Shown in pieces: positions 28,701 to 37,780 of a stretch of DNA of 64,000 nucleotides (positions are counted from its first letter, which is position 1; each line of letters starts with the position of its first letter). Where the stretch lies: assembly GCF_002113025.1 (NCBI RefSeq), contig NZ_NEJH01000008.1, positions 1 through 64,000 of the forward strand, written 5' to 3'. Source of the DNA: Pseudomonas sp. B28(2017) (lineage in GTDB: Bacteria; Pseudomonadota; Gammaproteobacteria; Pseudomonadales; Pseudomonadaceae). The position numbers and the translations under genes were made by a program. The notes beneath the pieces are model-generated. The model ran no database searches. It saw only the letters and a program-made list of their open reading frames with translations, and was not told where the DNA came from.

Positions 28701-31700
28701 AACACCGGGGTCATTGATGGTGTCGGCAACGCAGGTAGTGGCACCACCGATTCCAATAACTATGCGATCGACACCGTCCGCCCGACAGCCACCATCGTGG
28801 TCGCGGACTCGGCGCTGAAAATCGGCGAAACCTCACTGGTCACGATCACTTTCAGCGAGGCAGTGAGCAGTTTCACCAACGCCGACCTGACCATCGCCAA
28901 CGGTACACTCACGGCGGTGAGCAGCAGTGACGGCGGCATCACCTGGACGGCGACCTTCACACCTTCCGCCAGCATCAACGACACGACCAACCTGATCACC
29001 CTGGACAACACCGGGGTCAATGACCTGTCGGGTAACGCCGGTAGCGGCACCACCGACTCCAATAACTTCGCCATCGACACGCTCCGACCCACCGCGACCA
29101 TCGTCCTGGCAGACGCCACCTTGAGTGCTGGCGAAACTTCGCTGGTGACCATTACGTTCAGCGAAGCGGTGAGCGGTTTCACCAACGCCGACCTGACCAT
29201 CGCCAACGGTACGCTCACCGCAGTGAGCAGCAGCGACGGCGGCATCACCTGGACCGCGACCTTCACCCCGACCGTCGGCGTGAATGACTCGAGCAACCTG
29301 ATTACCTTGAACAACACCGGGGTCACCGACGTGGCCGGCAACACCGGCAGCGGCACCACCAACTCCGGCAACTACACCATCGATACGGTGCTGCCGACGG
29401 CGACCATCGTGGTGGCCGACAATGCGTTGAAAATCGGTGAAACCTCGCTGGTGACCATTACCTTCAGCGAAGCCGTCAGTGGGTTCACCAACGCCGACCT
29501 GACCATCGCAAACGGCACCTTGAGTGCGGTGAGTAGCAGCGATGGCGGCATCACCTGGACCGCGACCTTCACCCCGACCAGCGCCATCACCGACGCCAGC
29601 AACATCATCACCCTGGATAACAGCGGCGTGCAAAACGCCTCGGGCAACGCTGGTAGCGGCACCACCGATTCCAACAACTACGCCATCGATACCCAGCGCC
29701 CGACGGCCACCATCGTGGTCGCGGATTCGGCGCTGGCGGTGGGGCAGACATCGGTGGTGACCATCACCTTCTCCGAGGCGGTGACTGGCTTTACCACGGC
29801 CGACCTGACGGTGGACAACGGTACCCTGAGCAGTCTGAGCACCAGCGATAACATCACCTGGACCACCACCCTGACGCCAGCAGTGGGCATCACCGATCCG
29901 ACCAACCTGATCAACCTGGACAATACCGGGGTGACTGATGCGGCCGGCAACACCGGCAGCGGCACCACCGACTCCAATAACTTCTCCGTCGACAGTCAAC
30001 GTCCGACGGCAACCATCGTCCTGGCGGACGCGACCCTGAGTGCGGGCGAAACCTCGCTGGTGACCATTACCTTCAGCGAAGCGGTGACCGGCTTCACCAA
30101 CGCCGACCTGACCATCGCCAACGGTACGCTCACGGCGGTGAGCAGCAGCGACGGCGGCATCACCTGGACCGCGACCTTCACCCCGACCGTTGGCGTGAAT
30201 GACTCGAGCAACGTCATCACCCTGAACAATACCGGTATCACCGACGTGGCGGGCAACACCGGCAGCGGCACCACCAACTCCGCCAACTACACCATCGATA
30301 CGGTGCTGCCGACGGCGACCATCGTGGTAGCCGACAATGCGTTGAAAATCGGTGAAACGTCGCTGGTGACCATTACCTTCAGCGAAGCGGTAAGCGGTTT
30401 CACCAATGCCGACCTGACCATTGCCAACGGCACTTTGACCTCCGTCAGCAGCAGCGATGGCGGCATCACCTGGACCGCGACCTTCACCCCGACCGCCAGC
30501 ATTACCGACACGACCAACCTGATCAGCCTGGATAACAGCGGTGTGCAAAATGCCTCGGGCAACGCCGGCAGCGGCACCACCGATTCCAACAACTATGCCA
30601 TCGATACCGTGCGCCCGACGGCCACCATCGTGGTCGCGGACACGGCGCTGAGAGTCGGCGAAACCTCGCTGGTGACCATCACTTTCAGCGAGGCGGTGAG
30701 CGGTTTCACCAATGCCGACCTGACCATCGCCAACGGTACGCTCACCGCGGTGAGCAGCAGCGATGGCGGCATCACCTGGACCGCGACCTTCACGCCTTCG
30801 GCGAGCATCAACGACACCACCAACCTGATCACCCTGGACAACACCGGGGTCAGCGATCTGGCAGGCAACGCAGGTAGTGGCACCACCGATTCCAATAACT
30901 ACGCCATCGACACGCTCCGCCCCACCGCGACCATCATCCTGGCAGACGCCACCTTGAGTGCGGGCGAAACCTCGCTGGTGACCATTACGTTCAGCGAAGC
31001 GGTGAGCGGTTTCACCAACGCCGACCTGACCATCGCCAACGGTACGCTCACTACGGTGAGCAGCAGTGACGGCGGCATCACCTGGACGGCGACCTTCACC
31101 CCGACCGCCGGCGTGAATGACACGAGCAACATCATCACCCTGAACAATACCGATGTCAGCGATGTGGCCGGCAACACCGGCAGCGGCACTACCAACTCCG
31201 CCAACTACACCATCGATACGGTGCTGCCGACGGCGACCATCGTGATCGCCGACAATGCGTTGCAAAGCGGTGAGACGTCGCTGGTGACCATTACCTTCAA
31301 TGAAGCGGTAACGGGTTTTGATAACAGTGACCTGACCATTGCCAACGGCACCTTGACCTCCGTCAGCAGCAGCGACGGCGGTGTCACCTGGACCGCAACC
31401 TTCACCCCGACCAGCGCCGTCACCGACACCAGCAACGTCATCACCCTGGATAACAGCGGTGTGCAAAACGCCTCGGGCAACGCCGGCAGCGGCACCACCG
31501 ACTCCAACAACTACGCCATCGACACCCTGCGCCCGACCGCCACCATCGTGGTCGCCGACAATGCCCTGAACATCGGTGAAACTTCGCTGGTGACCATCAC
31601 CTTCAGCGAAGCAGTGACCGGTTTCAGCAACGCCGACCTGACCATCGCCAATGGCACCTTGAGTGCGGTGAGCAGCAGCGACGGCGGCATCACCTGGACG

Positions 31701-33620
31701 GCCACCCTGACACCGTTGGCGGCTATCACCGACACCAGCAACCTCATCCAGCTCGATAACAGCGGTGTTCAGGATGCGGCCGGCAACACCGGCAGCGGCA
31801 CCACCGATTCGAACAATTACGCGATCGACAACCAGCGCCCGACCGCCACCATTGTCATGGCCGACACCGACCTGCATCCGGGTGAAACGACCCTGGTGAC
31901 CATCACCTTCAGTGAGGCGGTCAGTGGTCTGGACAGTTCTGATCTGAGCGTCGACAACGGCACCTTGAGCGGGTTGAGCAGCAGCGACGGTGGCCTTACA
32001 TGGACGGCGACTTTCACCCCGACGGCCGCGATCACCGATACCAGTAACCTCATCACTCTGGACAACAGCGGTGTCACCGACTCGGCAGGCAACGCCGGGA
32101 GCGGGGTGACCAACTCGGCGAATTACCTGGTACAAACCAGCGTGCCGACCGCCAGCATCGTGATCGCTGACACGGCACTCAAGGCCGACCAAACGACCCT
32201 GGTGACCATTACCTTCAGTGAGGCGGTCAGAGGATTCAGCAACGCTGACCTGACCATCGCCAACGGTACATTGAGCAGCGTCAGCAGCAGCGACGGCGGG
32301 ATCACCTGGACGGCGACCTTTACGCCAACCTCGGGCATTACTGACGCCAGCAACCTGATCACCCTCGACAATAGCGGCGTGGCCAATGCGTCGGGCAACA
32401 CGGGGGCCGGCACCACCGACTCGAATAATCTTGCCATCGACACCGCGCTGCCGACTGCGACCATCGAGGTTGCCGACACAGCGCTGAGTACCGGCGAAAC
32501 CTCATTGGTGACCATTACCTTCAGCGAAGCGGTGAGCGGTTTCGACAACAGTGACTTGACCATCGCCAACGGCACCCTGAGCAATGTCAGTTCCAGCGAC
32601 GGCGGGATCACCTGGACCGCCACCTTCACCCCGACGGTCGACATCACCGACACCAGCAACACCATCGCGCTGAACACGGCAGGTGTGCAGGATCTGGCCG
32701 GCAACGCCGGCAGCGGTACGGTTAACTCCAATACCTACGCCATTGACACCCAAATTCCGACCGCCACCATCGTAGTCGCCAATCCGAACCTGGGGGTGGG
32801 CCAGACTTCGCAGGTGACCATCACCTTCAACGAAGCGGTCAGCGGGTTTGATTTGTCCGACATCAGTATTGCCAACGGCACCTTGTCCGACCTGAGCAGC
32901 AGCGATGGCGGCAAGACCTGGACCGCGACCCTGACGCCGACCGCCAACGTCAATATCGCCAGCAACACGATCAGCATCGACCGTGCCGGTATCAGCGACA
33001 TGGCTGGCAACAGTGGTAGCGGCGTGAGCCAATCCGATAACTTTGCCATCAACACGGTGCCAACTTCCTCGCTCGTTTTCGTGTCGGCAGACCCGGATTT
33101 GCGCAGCAACCCGCCGGTGACGCTGCCCGATGTGCCCAACGTGCCGCTGCAACCGGTCATTTTCACGCCTCCGACGGGCAACCTGAGTTCACCGTTGACC
33201 TTCCCGCCGTTGTTCGAACAGCGGGTGATCGGCAATGGCATTCGGCCGTTGGGCGATATTTTCATGAATCACGGCGCATTGACCCCGAGTTTCATCGCCC
33301 AGGTTTTCAGCGGCAATGACGGCGGTGGCGAGGGTTCGGGGCATGGTTTCCTCGGTTTCGGCGGCGGCGATGGTGGTGTGTTCAGCACCAGCACGCTGTC
33401 GAGCCTGTTCAATCAGGACAGCAGTACCGAGCGTGATTCGTTGAGCGCCTTTGGCAGTCAGTCGATCAAGTCCGGCGATGTTTCCCAGGGCCTGCGCGGG
33501 GTGTTTGGCGCACCGACCCTGGGCCAGCAATTGCAACAGCTCAAAGACAACGAGCAGCAGCAGGTCGACAACCTGGCCGCCGCTTTGAAACTGGCCGGCA
33601 TCAGCGAAATGCAGGCCTGA
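25716..33620 (+). CDS. Giant LEPR/DUF4347 repeat surface protein with 18 Ig-like repeats
   Basis: This is a 2634-residue protein from the ATG at 25716; a GTG 9 bp upstream is an alternative. The N-terminus has the LEPRMLFDGA motif (about residues 30-39) known from very large bacterial repeat proteins. Residues about 93-250 match DUF4347, with H148 in IIAHGN and C191 in IYGCYTAEG. Residues about 256-610 look beta-helical and very Gly-rich. Eighteen repeats of about 102 residues follow (about 616-2449), then a Pro/Gly-rich tail. There is no RTX nonapeptide array, so it does not look like a LapA-type cargo. It lies between the sulfotransferase and TolC genes. The likely role is surface or matrix adhesion. 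Confidence 0.88.
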   Translation: MWWTIFGGAKAKSRVAEGQRTPAAPMIMSLEPRMLFDGAVAATVADTAAQADSHSTADAAKTPAADHPAASKDTHGQADATPAASPVAVPGQSVVFVDSRVKDADSLLQGVAPGTQVVKLAAGKDGLQQIADYLDQHQGISSVQIIAHGNAGDLWLGDSYLSADNVAARSAVLAEIGKDMNAGGDILIYGCYTAEGERGLSFVDSLAQMTGRDVAASSNRTGVGGDWDLEIVTGNIESANVLSATAMSDYQWGLATWTATNNANTGVGSLRAALASAQNGDIVTFSSGMTVQLTAELLINKNITIDGDLNNDGAADVTLDGQYKTRVIEVSSGSTVTLDGLVITRGLVSGNGGNGGYGAAGAMAGGIFNAGNLTLKNVTVTSNAASGGGGGGGVTGAFYGGGGGGGGGLGGQGGGHGGTAGPGTGTLGGQAGSAGVGGYGGGYDATHMGGRGGTTTGGAGGVGVSYYSNGGNGATATNGTISIGGGGGGAGWDKVGGAGGNAVGGIYNASSGTITVIGTSTISNNIGAGGGGGGGGGQGSNASNGGAGGRGVGAIWNKGTLLMTAANFAALAGNAAASGAGGTALGGGTTGTSPTSSANIYNDGGVLNTAYAPPPTATIVVADTTLSIGETSLVTITFSEAVTGFTNADLTIANGTLSAVSSSNGGITWTATFTPTASITDTTNVITLDNTGVINGLGTAGVGTTNSNNYTVDTVRPTASIVVADNALKVGETSLVTITFNEAVTGFTNADLTIANGTLTAVSSSDGGITWTGTFTPTVSITDTTNLITLDNTGVSDLAGNAGSGTTDSNNYAIDTVRPTATLVVADTSLSIGETSLVTITFSEAVSGFTNADLTIANGTLSAVSSSDGGITWTATFTPTASITDTTNLITLNNTGVSDLAGNAGSGTTDSNNYAIDTLRPTATIVVADTALRIGETSLVTITFSEAVTGFTNADLTIANGTLTAVSSSDGGITWTATFTPTASITDTTNLITLDNTGVIDGVGNAGSGTTDSNNYAIDTVRPTATIVVADSALKIGETSLVTITFSEAVSSFTNADLTIANGTLTAVSSSDGGITWTATFTPSASINDTTNLITLDNTGVNDLSGNAGSGTTDSNNFAIDTLRPTATIVLADATLSAGETSLVTITFSEAVSGFTNADLTIANGTLTAVSSSDGGITWTATFTPTVGVNDSSNLITLNNTGVTDVAGNTGSGTTNSGNYTIDTVLPTATIVVADNALKIGETSLVTITFSEAVSGFTNADLTIANGTLSAVSSSDGGITWTATFTPTSAITDASNIITLDNSGVQNASGNAGSGTTDSNNYAIDTQRPTATIVVADSALAVGQTSVVTITFSEAVTGFTTADLTVDNGTLSSLSTSDNITWTTTLTPAVGITDPTNLINLDNTGVTDAAGNTGSGTTDSNNFSVDSQRPTATIVLADATLSAGETSLVTITFSEAVTGFTNADLTIANGTLTAVSSSDGGITWTATFTPTVGVNDSSNVITLNNTGITDVAGNTGSGTTNSANYTIDTVLPTATIVVADNALKIGETSLVTITFSEAVSGFTNADLTIANGTLTSVSSSDGGITWTATFTPTASITDTTNLISLDNSGVQNASGNAGSGTTDSNNYAIDTVRPTATIVVADTALRVGETSLVTITFSEAVSGFTNADLTIANGTLTAVSSSDGGITWTATFTPSASINDTTNLITLDNTGVSDLAGNAGSGTTDSNNYAIDTLRPTATIILADATLSAGETSLVTITFSEAVSGFTNADLTIANGTLTTVSSSDGGITWTATFTPTAGVNDTSNIITLNNTDVSDVAGNTGSGTTNSANYTIDTVLPTATIVIADNALQSGETSLVTITFNEAVTGFDNSDLTIANGTLTSVSSSDGGVTWTATFTPTSAVTDTSNVITLDNSGVQNASGNAGSGTTDSNNYAIDTLRPTATIVVADNALNIGETSLVTITFSEAVTGFSNADLTIANGTLSAVSSSDGGITWTATLTPLAAITDTSNLIQLDNSGVQDAAGNTGSGTTDSNNYAIDNQRPTATIVMADTDLHPGETTLVTITFSEAVSGLDSSDLSVDNGTLSGLSSSDGGLTWTATFTPTAAITDTSNLITLDNSGVTDSAGNAGSGVTNSANYLVQTSVPTASIVIADTALKADQTTLVTITFSEAVRGFSNADLTIANGTLSSVSSSDGGITWTATFTPTSGITDASNLITLDNSGVANASGNTGAGTTDSNNLAIDTALPTATIEVADTALSTGETSLVTITFSEAVSGFDNSDLTIANGTLSNVSSSDGGITWTATFTPTVDITDTSNTIALNTAGVQDLAGNAGSGTVNSNTYAIDTQIPTATIVVANPNLGVGQTSQVTITFNEAVSGFDLSDISIANGTLSDLSSSDGGKTWTATLTPTANVNIASNTISIDRAGISDMAGNSGSGVSQSDNFAINTVPTSSLVFVSADPDLRSNPPVTLPDVPNVPLQPVIFTPPTGNLSSPLTFPPLFEQRVIGNGIRPLGDIFMNHGALTPSFIAQVFSGNDGGGEGSGHGFLGFGGGDGGVFSTSTLSSLFNQDSSTERDSLSAFGSQSIKSGDVSQGLRGVFGAPTLGQQLQQLKDNEQQQVDNLAAALKLAGISEMQA
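27558..33060 (+). repeat. Eighteen tandem ~306-bp coding repeats
   Basis: Each unit encodes about 102 residues beginning with TATIVVAD-like residues and containing GETSLVTITFSEAV, WTATFTPT and GSGTTDSNNYAID-like phrases. I count 18 units. Some differ in only a few residues, and a higher-order pattern is visible: units starting VLADATLSAG recur as 6, 9 and 12 and are each followed closely by NALKIG-type units. Units 15-18 are more diverged. Confidence 0.93.
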
Positions 33621-33664
33621 TGAAAACCTCCACTTGTGATGCGGCACCCAGGGGCGATGCAAGG

Positions 33665-35179
33665 ATGAAGAGAAGTCATAAGTTGTTCGGAGCCAGCCTG
33701 CTGGCACTGGCTATCAGCGGATGTGCTGTGACCAGTGAGCCGATCGAGCGCAGTGTCAGTGAGCAGCGGGCCAAAAGTGACCTGCAAAGCATGTACAAGG
33801 GACAGGAGCCGCTTGGCGGCCCATTGACCCTGCACCAGGCCATGGCCCGTGCGGTGAAGTACAACCTCGAAGGCCGGTTGAAAATCATGGAAGAGGCCCT
33901 GGCCAAGCGTCAGCTCGACCTCGCCAGTTTCGACATGCTGCCGCGTATGGCGCTGGACGCCGGATACGTGGGCCGCAATAACGTCAACGCCTCCAGCAGC
34001 CAGAGTGTGCGCACCGGCACGCAGTCCCTGGAACCTTCGACCTCCCAGGACCGCGACCGTGACGTGGCGGACCTGACCATGGTCTGGAACGTGCTCGATT
34101 TCGGTGTCAGTTACATCAGCGCCAAGCAGCAAGGCGACCAGCGCCTGATCGTCCAGGAGCGTCGGCGCAAGGTGATCAACACCATCGTCCAGGACGTGCG
34201 CTCGGCGTACTGGCGGGCGATGGCTGCCGAGCGTCTGCTCACGCAGATCGACAGCCTCATGGCGCGGGTCGAAACCGCCCGCAATAACAGCCAGAGCATG
34301 AGCCAGCAACGCATTGGCGATCCGGTGCAGGCCCTCGGCTATCAGCGCTCGCTGATCGAAGCGACACGCCAACTGGAAGAGCAGCGTCGTGCATTGTCGC
34401 TGGCGAAGACTGAATTGGCGACCCTGATCAACCTGCCAATGGGCACGGAGCTGACCCTGGCGACCGATAACGGTTATGAGATTCCCGAGCTCAAGGTCGA
34501 TCTGGCCAGCCTCGAACAGGAAGCCCTGACCAGTCGTCCGGAACTGCGTGAACAGGACTATCAGAGCCGCATCAGCGCGGCCGAGACCCGCAAAGCCATG
34601 CTGCGCCTGCTGCCGGGCCTGGAGTTCTCCGCTGGCGGACATTACGACAGCAACTCATTCCTGGTGGAACAAGGCTGGGCCGACTATGGCGTCAAAGTCA
34701 CCTGGAACCTGTTCAACGTGATCTCGGCGCCTGCGGCGATCGACGTGGCCAAGGCCGGTGAAGAAGTCGCCACCGCGCGCCGTCAGGCGATGTCGATTGC
34801 GGTGCTGGCGCAGTTGTATGTGGCCAATGCCAACTACCGCGAGGCCCTGCGCCAGTTCAAGACCAATCAGCAACTGTCGGACATCGACGGGCAAATCGTC
34901 GGTCAGTTGCGCAACCGTCACCAGGCGGAAGGTATTGGCGAACTGGATCTGATCCAGGGTGAGTTGAACACCTTGCAGGCCGATCTTCGTCGAGACCTGT
35001 CTTACGCCGACCTGCGTAACGCCTATGGGCAGATTTTCGCCAGCGCCGGCCTTGACCCGCTGCCGGATCAAGTGCAATCGACGCAAGTCCAGTCCATCGC
35101 CACGGCCCTGGCCAACCGCGAAGCGGCTTGGGCGGCAGGTGATATTTCAGTTCCGGTGACGCATGCCCCCGCGCGCTGA
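33665..35179 (+). CDS. TolC-family outer membrane lipoprotein of the giant-protein locus
   Basis: This 504-residue protein has an OEP/TolC pattern with long helices. The ATG at 33665 gives a short signal with lipobox ISGC (Cys20). An in-frame ATG at 33620 overlaps the giant gene's stop (TGATG) and would couple translation, but it adds 15 residues before the signal. It is probably the outer membrane exit for the giant protein, together with the three adaptors upstream. Its 3' end overlaps the APS kinase start by 17 bp. Confidence 0.87.
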   Translation: MKRSHKLFGASLLALAISGCAVTSEPIERSVSEQRAKSDLQSMYKGQEPLGGPLTLHQAMARAVKYNLEGRLKIMEEALAKRQLDLASFDMLPRMALDAGYVGRNNVNASSSQSVRTGTQSLEPSTSQDRDRDVADLTMVWNVLDFGVSYISAKQQGDQRLIVQERRRKVINTIVQDVRSAYWRAMAAERLLTQIDSLMARVETARNNSQSMSQQRIGDPVQALGYQRSLIEATRQLEEQRRALSLAKTELATLINLPMGTELTLATDNGYEIPELKVDLASLEQEALTSRPELREQDYQSRISAAETRKAMLRLLPGLEFSAGGHYDSNSFLVEQGWADYGVKVTWNLFNVISAPAAIDVAKAGEEVATARRQAMSIAVLAQLYVANANYREALRQFKTNQQLSDIDGQIVGQLRNRHQAEGIGELDLIQGELNTLQADLRRDLSYADLRNAYGQIFASAGLDPLPDQVQSTQVQSIATALANREAAWAAGDISVPVTHAPAR

Positions 35180-35768
35180 CGTGAAGGCGCCGAGCGCCAG
35201 CATCAGCCGAGCCCAGCGCGAGCGGCGCAACGGTCATCGCGGCGCGGCGATACTGCTGACCGGCCTGCCGGCGGCAGGCAAGTCGACCCTCGCGCAAGCG
35301 CTGCACGCGGAGTTGTTTGCCCGCGGACTGCAGAGCGTGGTGCTCGATGGTGACGGGTTGCGGGTGGGGCTCAACCGAGACCTGGGCTTCAGCGACAGCG
35401 ATCGTCAGGAGAACATTCGCCGCGCCAGCGAACTGGCGTCGTTGCTCGTGGAAAACGGACAAATCGTGATCCTGGCGATGATCGCGCCCCTGGTGGAGTT
35501 GCGCGATGTGTTCGCCCGGCGGCTCGGTGACGATTACCGGGAAGTCTGGTGCAGCGCGACCCTGGCCGTGTGCGAGCAACGTGATCCGAAAGGTCACTAT
35601 GCCCGCGCCCGGCGCGGTGAGTTGCCCGGGTTTACCGGGGTGTCTGCGCCGTATCAGGCACCGGTTGACGCGGCGCTGGTGCTCGACACCGGGGCACAAA
35701 CAGTCGAGGCCTGCCTTGATCGACTGTTGACCTGGCTCGGTGAGTCCGCAGTGCTGCCCAAGCCCTGA
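35163..35768 (+). CDS. cysC: Free-standing adenylylsulfate (APS) kinase
   Basis: This 201-residue protein phosphorylates APS to PAPS. Its Walker A is GLPAAGKST, slightly unlike the usual GLSGSGKST. It also shows LDGDGLRVGLNRDLGFS, R-x-EN-x-RR and FTGVSAPYQAP, all typical of CysC. It starts inside the TolC gene, so it belongs to the same transcript. No cysD or cysN is nearby. A CysC encoded beside a sulfotransferase points to PAPS supply for sulfation rather than for sulfate assimilation. Confidence 0.88.
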   Translation: MPPRADVKAPSASISRAQRERRNGHRGAAILLTGLPAAGKSTLAQALHAELFARGLQSVVLDGDGLRVGLNRDLGFSDSDRQENIRRASELASLLVENGQIVILAMIAPLVELRDVFARRLGDDYREVWCSATLAVCEQRDPKGHYARARRGELPGFTGVSAPYQAPVDAALVLDTGAQTVEACLDRLLTWLGESAVLPKP

Positions 35769-35786
35769 ACCGATCGGTGTTCAGGG
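35763..35786. terminator. Hairpin between convergent cysC and SPFH genes
   Basis: CCCTGAAC and GTTCAGGG form perfect 8-bp arms around an 8-base loop and span both stop codons. The hairpin could end transcripts from either side; the T-run is short. Confidence 0.5.
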
Positions 35787-36539
35787 TTTCGACGACAAGT
35801 CCGCCATGCCCTTGAGCAACTCGATAGGCAGCGGAAAGACGATGGTCGAGCTCTTGTCGCCAGCAATCGAACTCAGGGTCTGCATGTAGCGCAGCTGCAT
35901 GGCCCCCGGTTGGCGGCCAAGCATTTCGGCGGCCTGCATGAGTTTTTCCGAGGCCTGCAATTCACCTTCGGCGTGGATCACCTTGGCTCGCCGTTCCCGT
36001 TCGGCTTCGGCCTGCTTGGCAATGGCGCGGATCATCGATTCGTTGAGGTCCACGTGTTTGATCTCGACGTTGGCAACCTTGATGCCCCAGGCGTCGGTCT
36101 GAGCGTCGAGCACTTGCTGGATGTCCAGGTTCAACCGTTCGCGTTCGGCCAGCAGTTCGTCCAGTTCGTGCTTACCCAGTACCGCCCGCAGCATGGTTTG
36201 CGCCAGTTGGCTGGTGGCGGCGAGGAAGTCTTCGACCTGGATGATTGCCTTCTGCGGATCGAGCACACGGAAATACAGCACCGCATTGACCTTGACCGAC
36301 ACGTTGTCGCGGGTGATCACGTCTTGCGGCGGAACGTCCAGCACCACGGTCCGCAAATCGACCCTGACCATTTGCTGGACCACCGGGATCAGCAGGATCA
36401 GGCCGGGCCCCTTGACCTGCCAGAAGCGCCCGAGCTGGAACACCACGCCGCGCTCGTACTCGCGCAGGATGCGGAACGTTCCCCCCGCCAGTGCGATGAT
36501 CAACAATAGCAGCGCGACAAGACCCAATTGCAAACCCAT
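35781..36539 (-). CDS. SPFH/stomatin-like membrane protein (slipin)
   Basis: This 252-residue protein has an N-terminal membrane helix (about 3-22) and an SPFH domain (about 25-190, with [12 protein letters not shown] and [20 protein letters not shown]). A coiled-coil stretch follows near 185-215. Such proteins form membrane rings that scaffold microdomains. It lies 2 bp after the NfeD gene on the minus strand, the usual NfeD-slipin pairing. Confidence 0.92.
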   Translation of the reverse strand: MGLQLGLVALLLLIIALAGGTFRILREYERGVVFQLGRFWQVKGPGLILLIPVVQQMVRVDLRTVVLDVPPQDVITRDNVSVKVNAVLYFRVLDPQKAIIQVEDFLAATSQLAQTMLRAVLGKHELDELLAERERLNLDIQQVLDAQTDAWGIKVANVEIKHVDLNESMIRAIAKQAEAERERRAKVIHAEGELQASEKLMQAAEMLGRQPGAMQLRYMQTLSSIAGDKSSTIVFPLPIELLKGMADLSSKP

Positions 36540-36541
36540 GA

Positions 36542-37075
36542 CTATTCTCCGCCCGGCGCCGCGTCAGCCGCGGCCACTTGCAGCAGCAAACCCTTGCGCC
36601 CCACTACCCGCACCCGTTGCCCGGATTGCAGCGGCGTCGCGCTAAGCACTTGCCATCGTTCTCCTTGCAGATGTACCCAGCCGCCATAGGCGTTGCCGGC
36701 CTGCAAGGACGTTACCGCCGTCACGCTGCCGAGCAGCCCGGCATCACCGCTGACGGTGTGCCGCGGTCGGGTCTTCAGGGCGTGAATCACCAGGTAGATC
36801 AGCAACAGCGCGCTGATCAGTCCCAAGCCGATCATCAGCGGCTCGGGCACATCGGTATTGGTCAGGATCACTGCGCCGATCACGAACATCACGATGCCGC
36901 CCAGGCCGATCACACCGTAATTGGGCAGGGCCGCCTCAGCGATCAGGAACGCGAGGCCGAAGGTGATCAGCCAGATCCCGATGGGGTTGGGCACCAGCAA
37001 CACAACCGTGTCGGCGGCGCAGGCTGATCCGCACAACGCCAACAGCAACGCAACGGCACAACAACGCGTGTTCAC
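36542..37075 (-). CDS. NfeD-family membrane protein (short form)
   Basis: This 177-residue protein starts at a GTG with CGGAGGG upstream. It has a signal-like N-terminus, about three to four membrane helices (about 28-108) and a C-terminal OB-fold domain (about 112-170). It lacks the ClpP-like serine protease domain of long NfeD proteins. It is paired with the downstream slipin. Confidence 0.9.
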   Translation of the reverse strand: MNTRCCAVALLLALCGSACAADTVVLLVPNPIGIWLITFGLAFLIAEAALPNYGVIGLGGIVMFVIGAVILTNTDVPEPLMIGLGLISALLLIYLVIHALKTRPRHTVSGDAGLLGSVTAVTSLQAGNAYGGWVHLQGERWQVLSATPLQSGQRVRVVGRKGLLLQVAAADAAPGGE

Positions 37076-37274
37076 GTGACCCTCCGGGAGAGTCTTGGGG
37101 GTGGCTCTGTAGACAGTTTAGTTGACCCGCCAGTTGTATGAATTTTGCTCAATTGTCGACGACGTCCGATGGGCGGATTTCCCGCCGGAACGCGCCATCG
37201 GGCCTAGACTTTCAGTACCGAAAGAAGTGTTAACCAGCGTCCGTCAGCGGTTGTTGCGGACACCGAGGTGCATC

Positions 37275-37736
37275 ATGCGTATGGCAAGAACCGTGCAGCG
37301 AAGCCTGGAAAAGGCTCAATGCCAATATGACATCGTCAGCCACCCACACTCGGCCAGCAGCCTCGAAACGGCACGGGTCGCCGGTATTCCTGCCGAACGG
37401 GTAGCCAAATCGGTGATCCTCGACGATCACCATGGGCATTACCTGATGGCCGTACTGCCCGCCAGCCGTCACCTTGACCTGAGCAAAGTCCGCAGCAGCG
37501 GTGAATGGCAGGTTTCCCGCGAAAGCAACCTGGCGCACCTGTTCGACGATTGCGAACGCGGCGCCGTACCGGCGCTGGGTGAGGCCTATGGGTTGGATGT
37601 GGTTATCGATCCCCTGTTGACCCGGCAGAAAGACATCTATCTGGAGGCCGGCAACCACGTCAATCTGGTGCGCATGGACGTGCCCGAATTCCTGAAAATG
37701 GTGCCGCATGCCGAGGTGCGGGAGTTGAGTCATTGA
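37275..37736 (+). CDS. YbaK/EbsC-family protein (aminoacyl-tRNA editing-like)
   Basis: This 153-residue protein belongs to the YbaK/ProX superfamily, whose members hydrolyse mischarged tRNA. The ATG at 37275 follows CCGAGGTG. The longer in-frame extension to 37122 does not look like protein of this family. The pattern ERVAKSVILDD followed by AVLPASRHLDLSKV is typical. The preferred tRNA cannot be read from the sequence. Confidence 0.85.
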   Translation: MRMARTVQRSLEKAQCQYDIVSHPHSASSLETARVAGIPAERVAKSVILDDHHGHYLMAVLPASRHLDLSKVRSSGEWQVSRESNLAHLFDDCERGAVPALGEAYGLDVVIDPLLTRQKDIYLEAGNHVNLVRMDVPEFLKMVPHAEVRELSH

Positions 37737-37780
37737 GTTTTGTTTCGTCAATGCTGACGTCATCGTCGGAACGCCACCCG

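Noticed and set aside
28833-32192. Minus-strand open frame of 1119 codons
   Set aside because: It is the mirror frame of the 18 repeats of the giant protein; its periodicity only reflects those repeats.
33061-33620. RTX-type C-terminal secretion signal in the giant protein
   Set aside because: The Gly-rich tail has no GGxGxDxxx nonapeptides, so type I secretion by the LapBC route is not supported.
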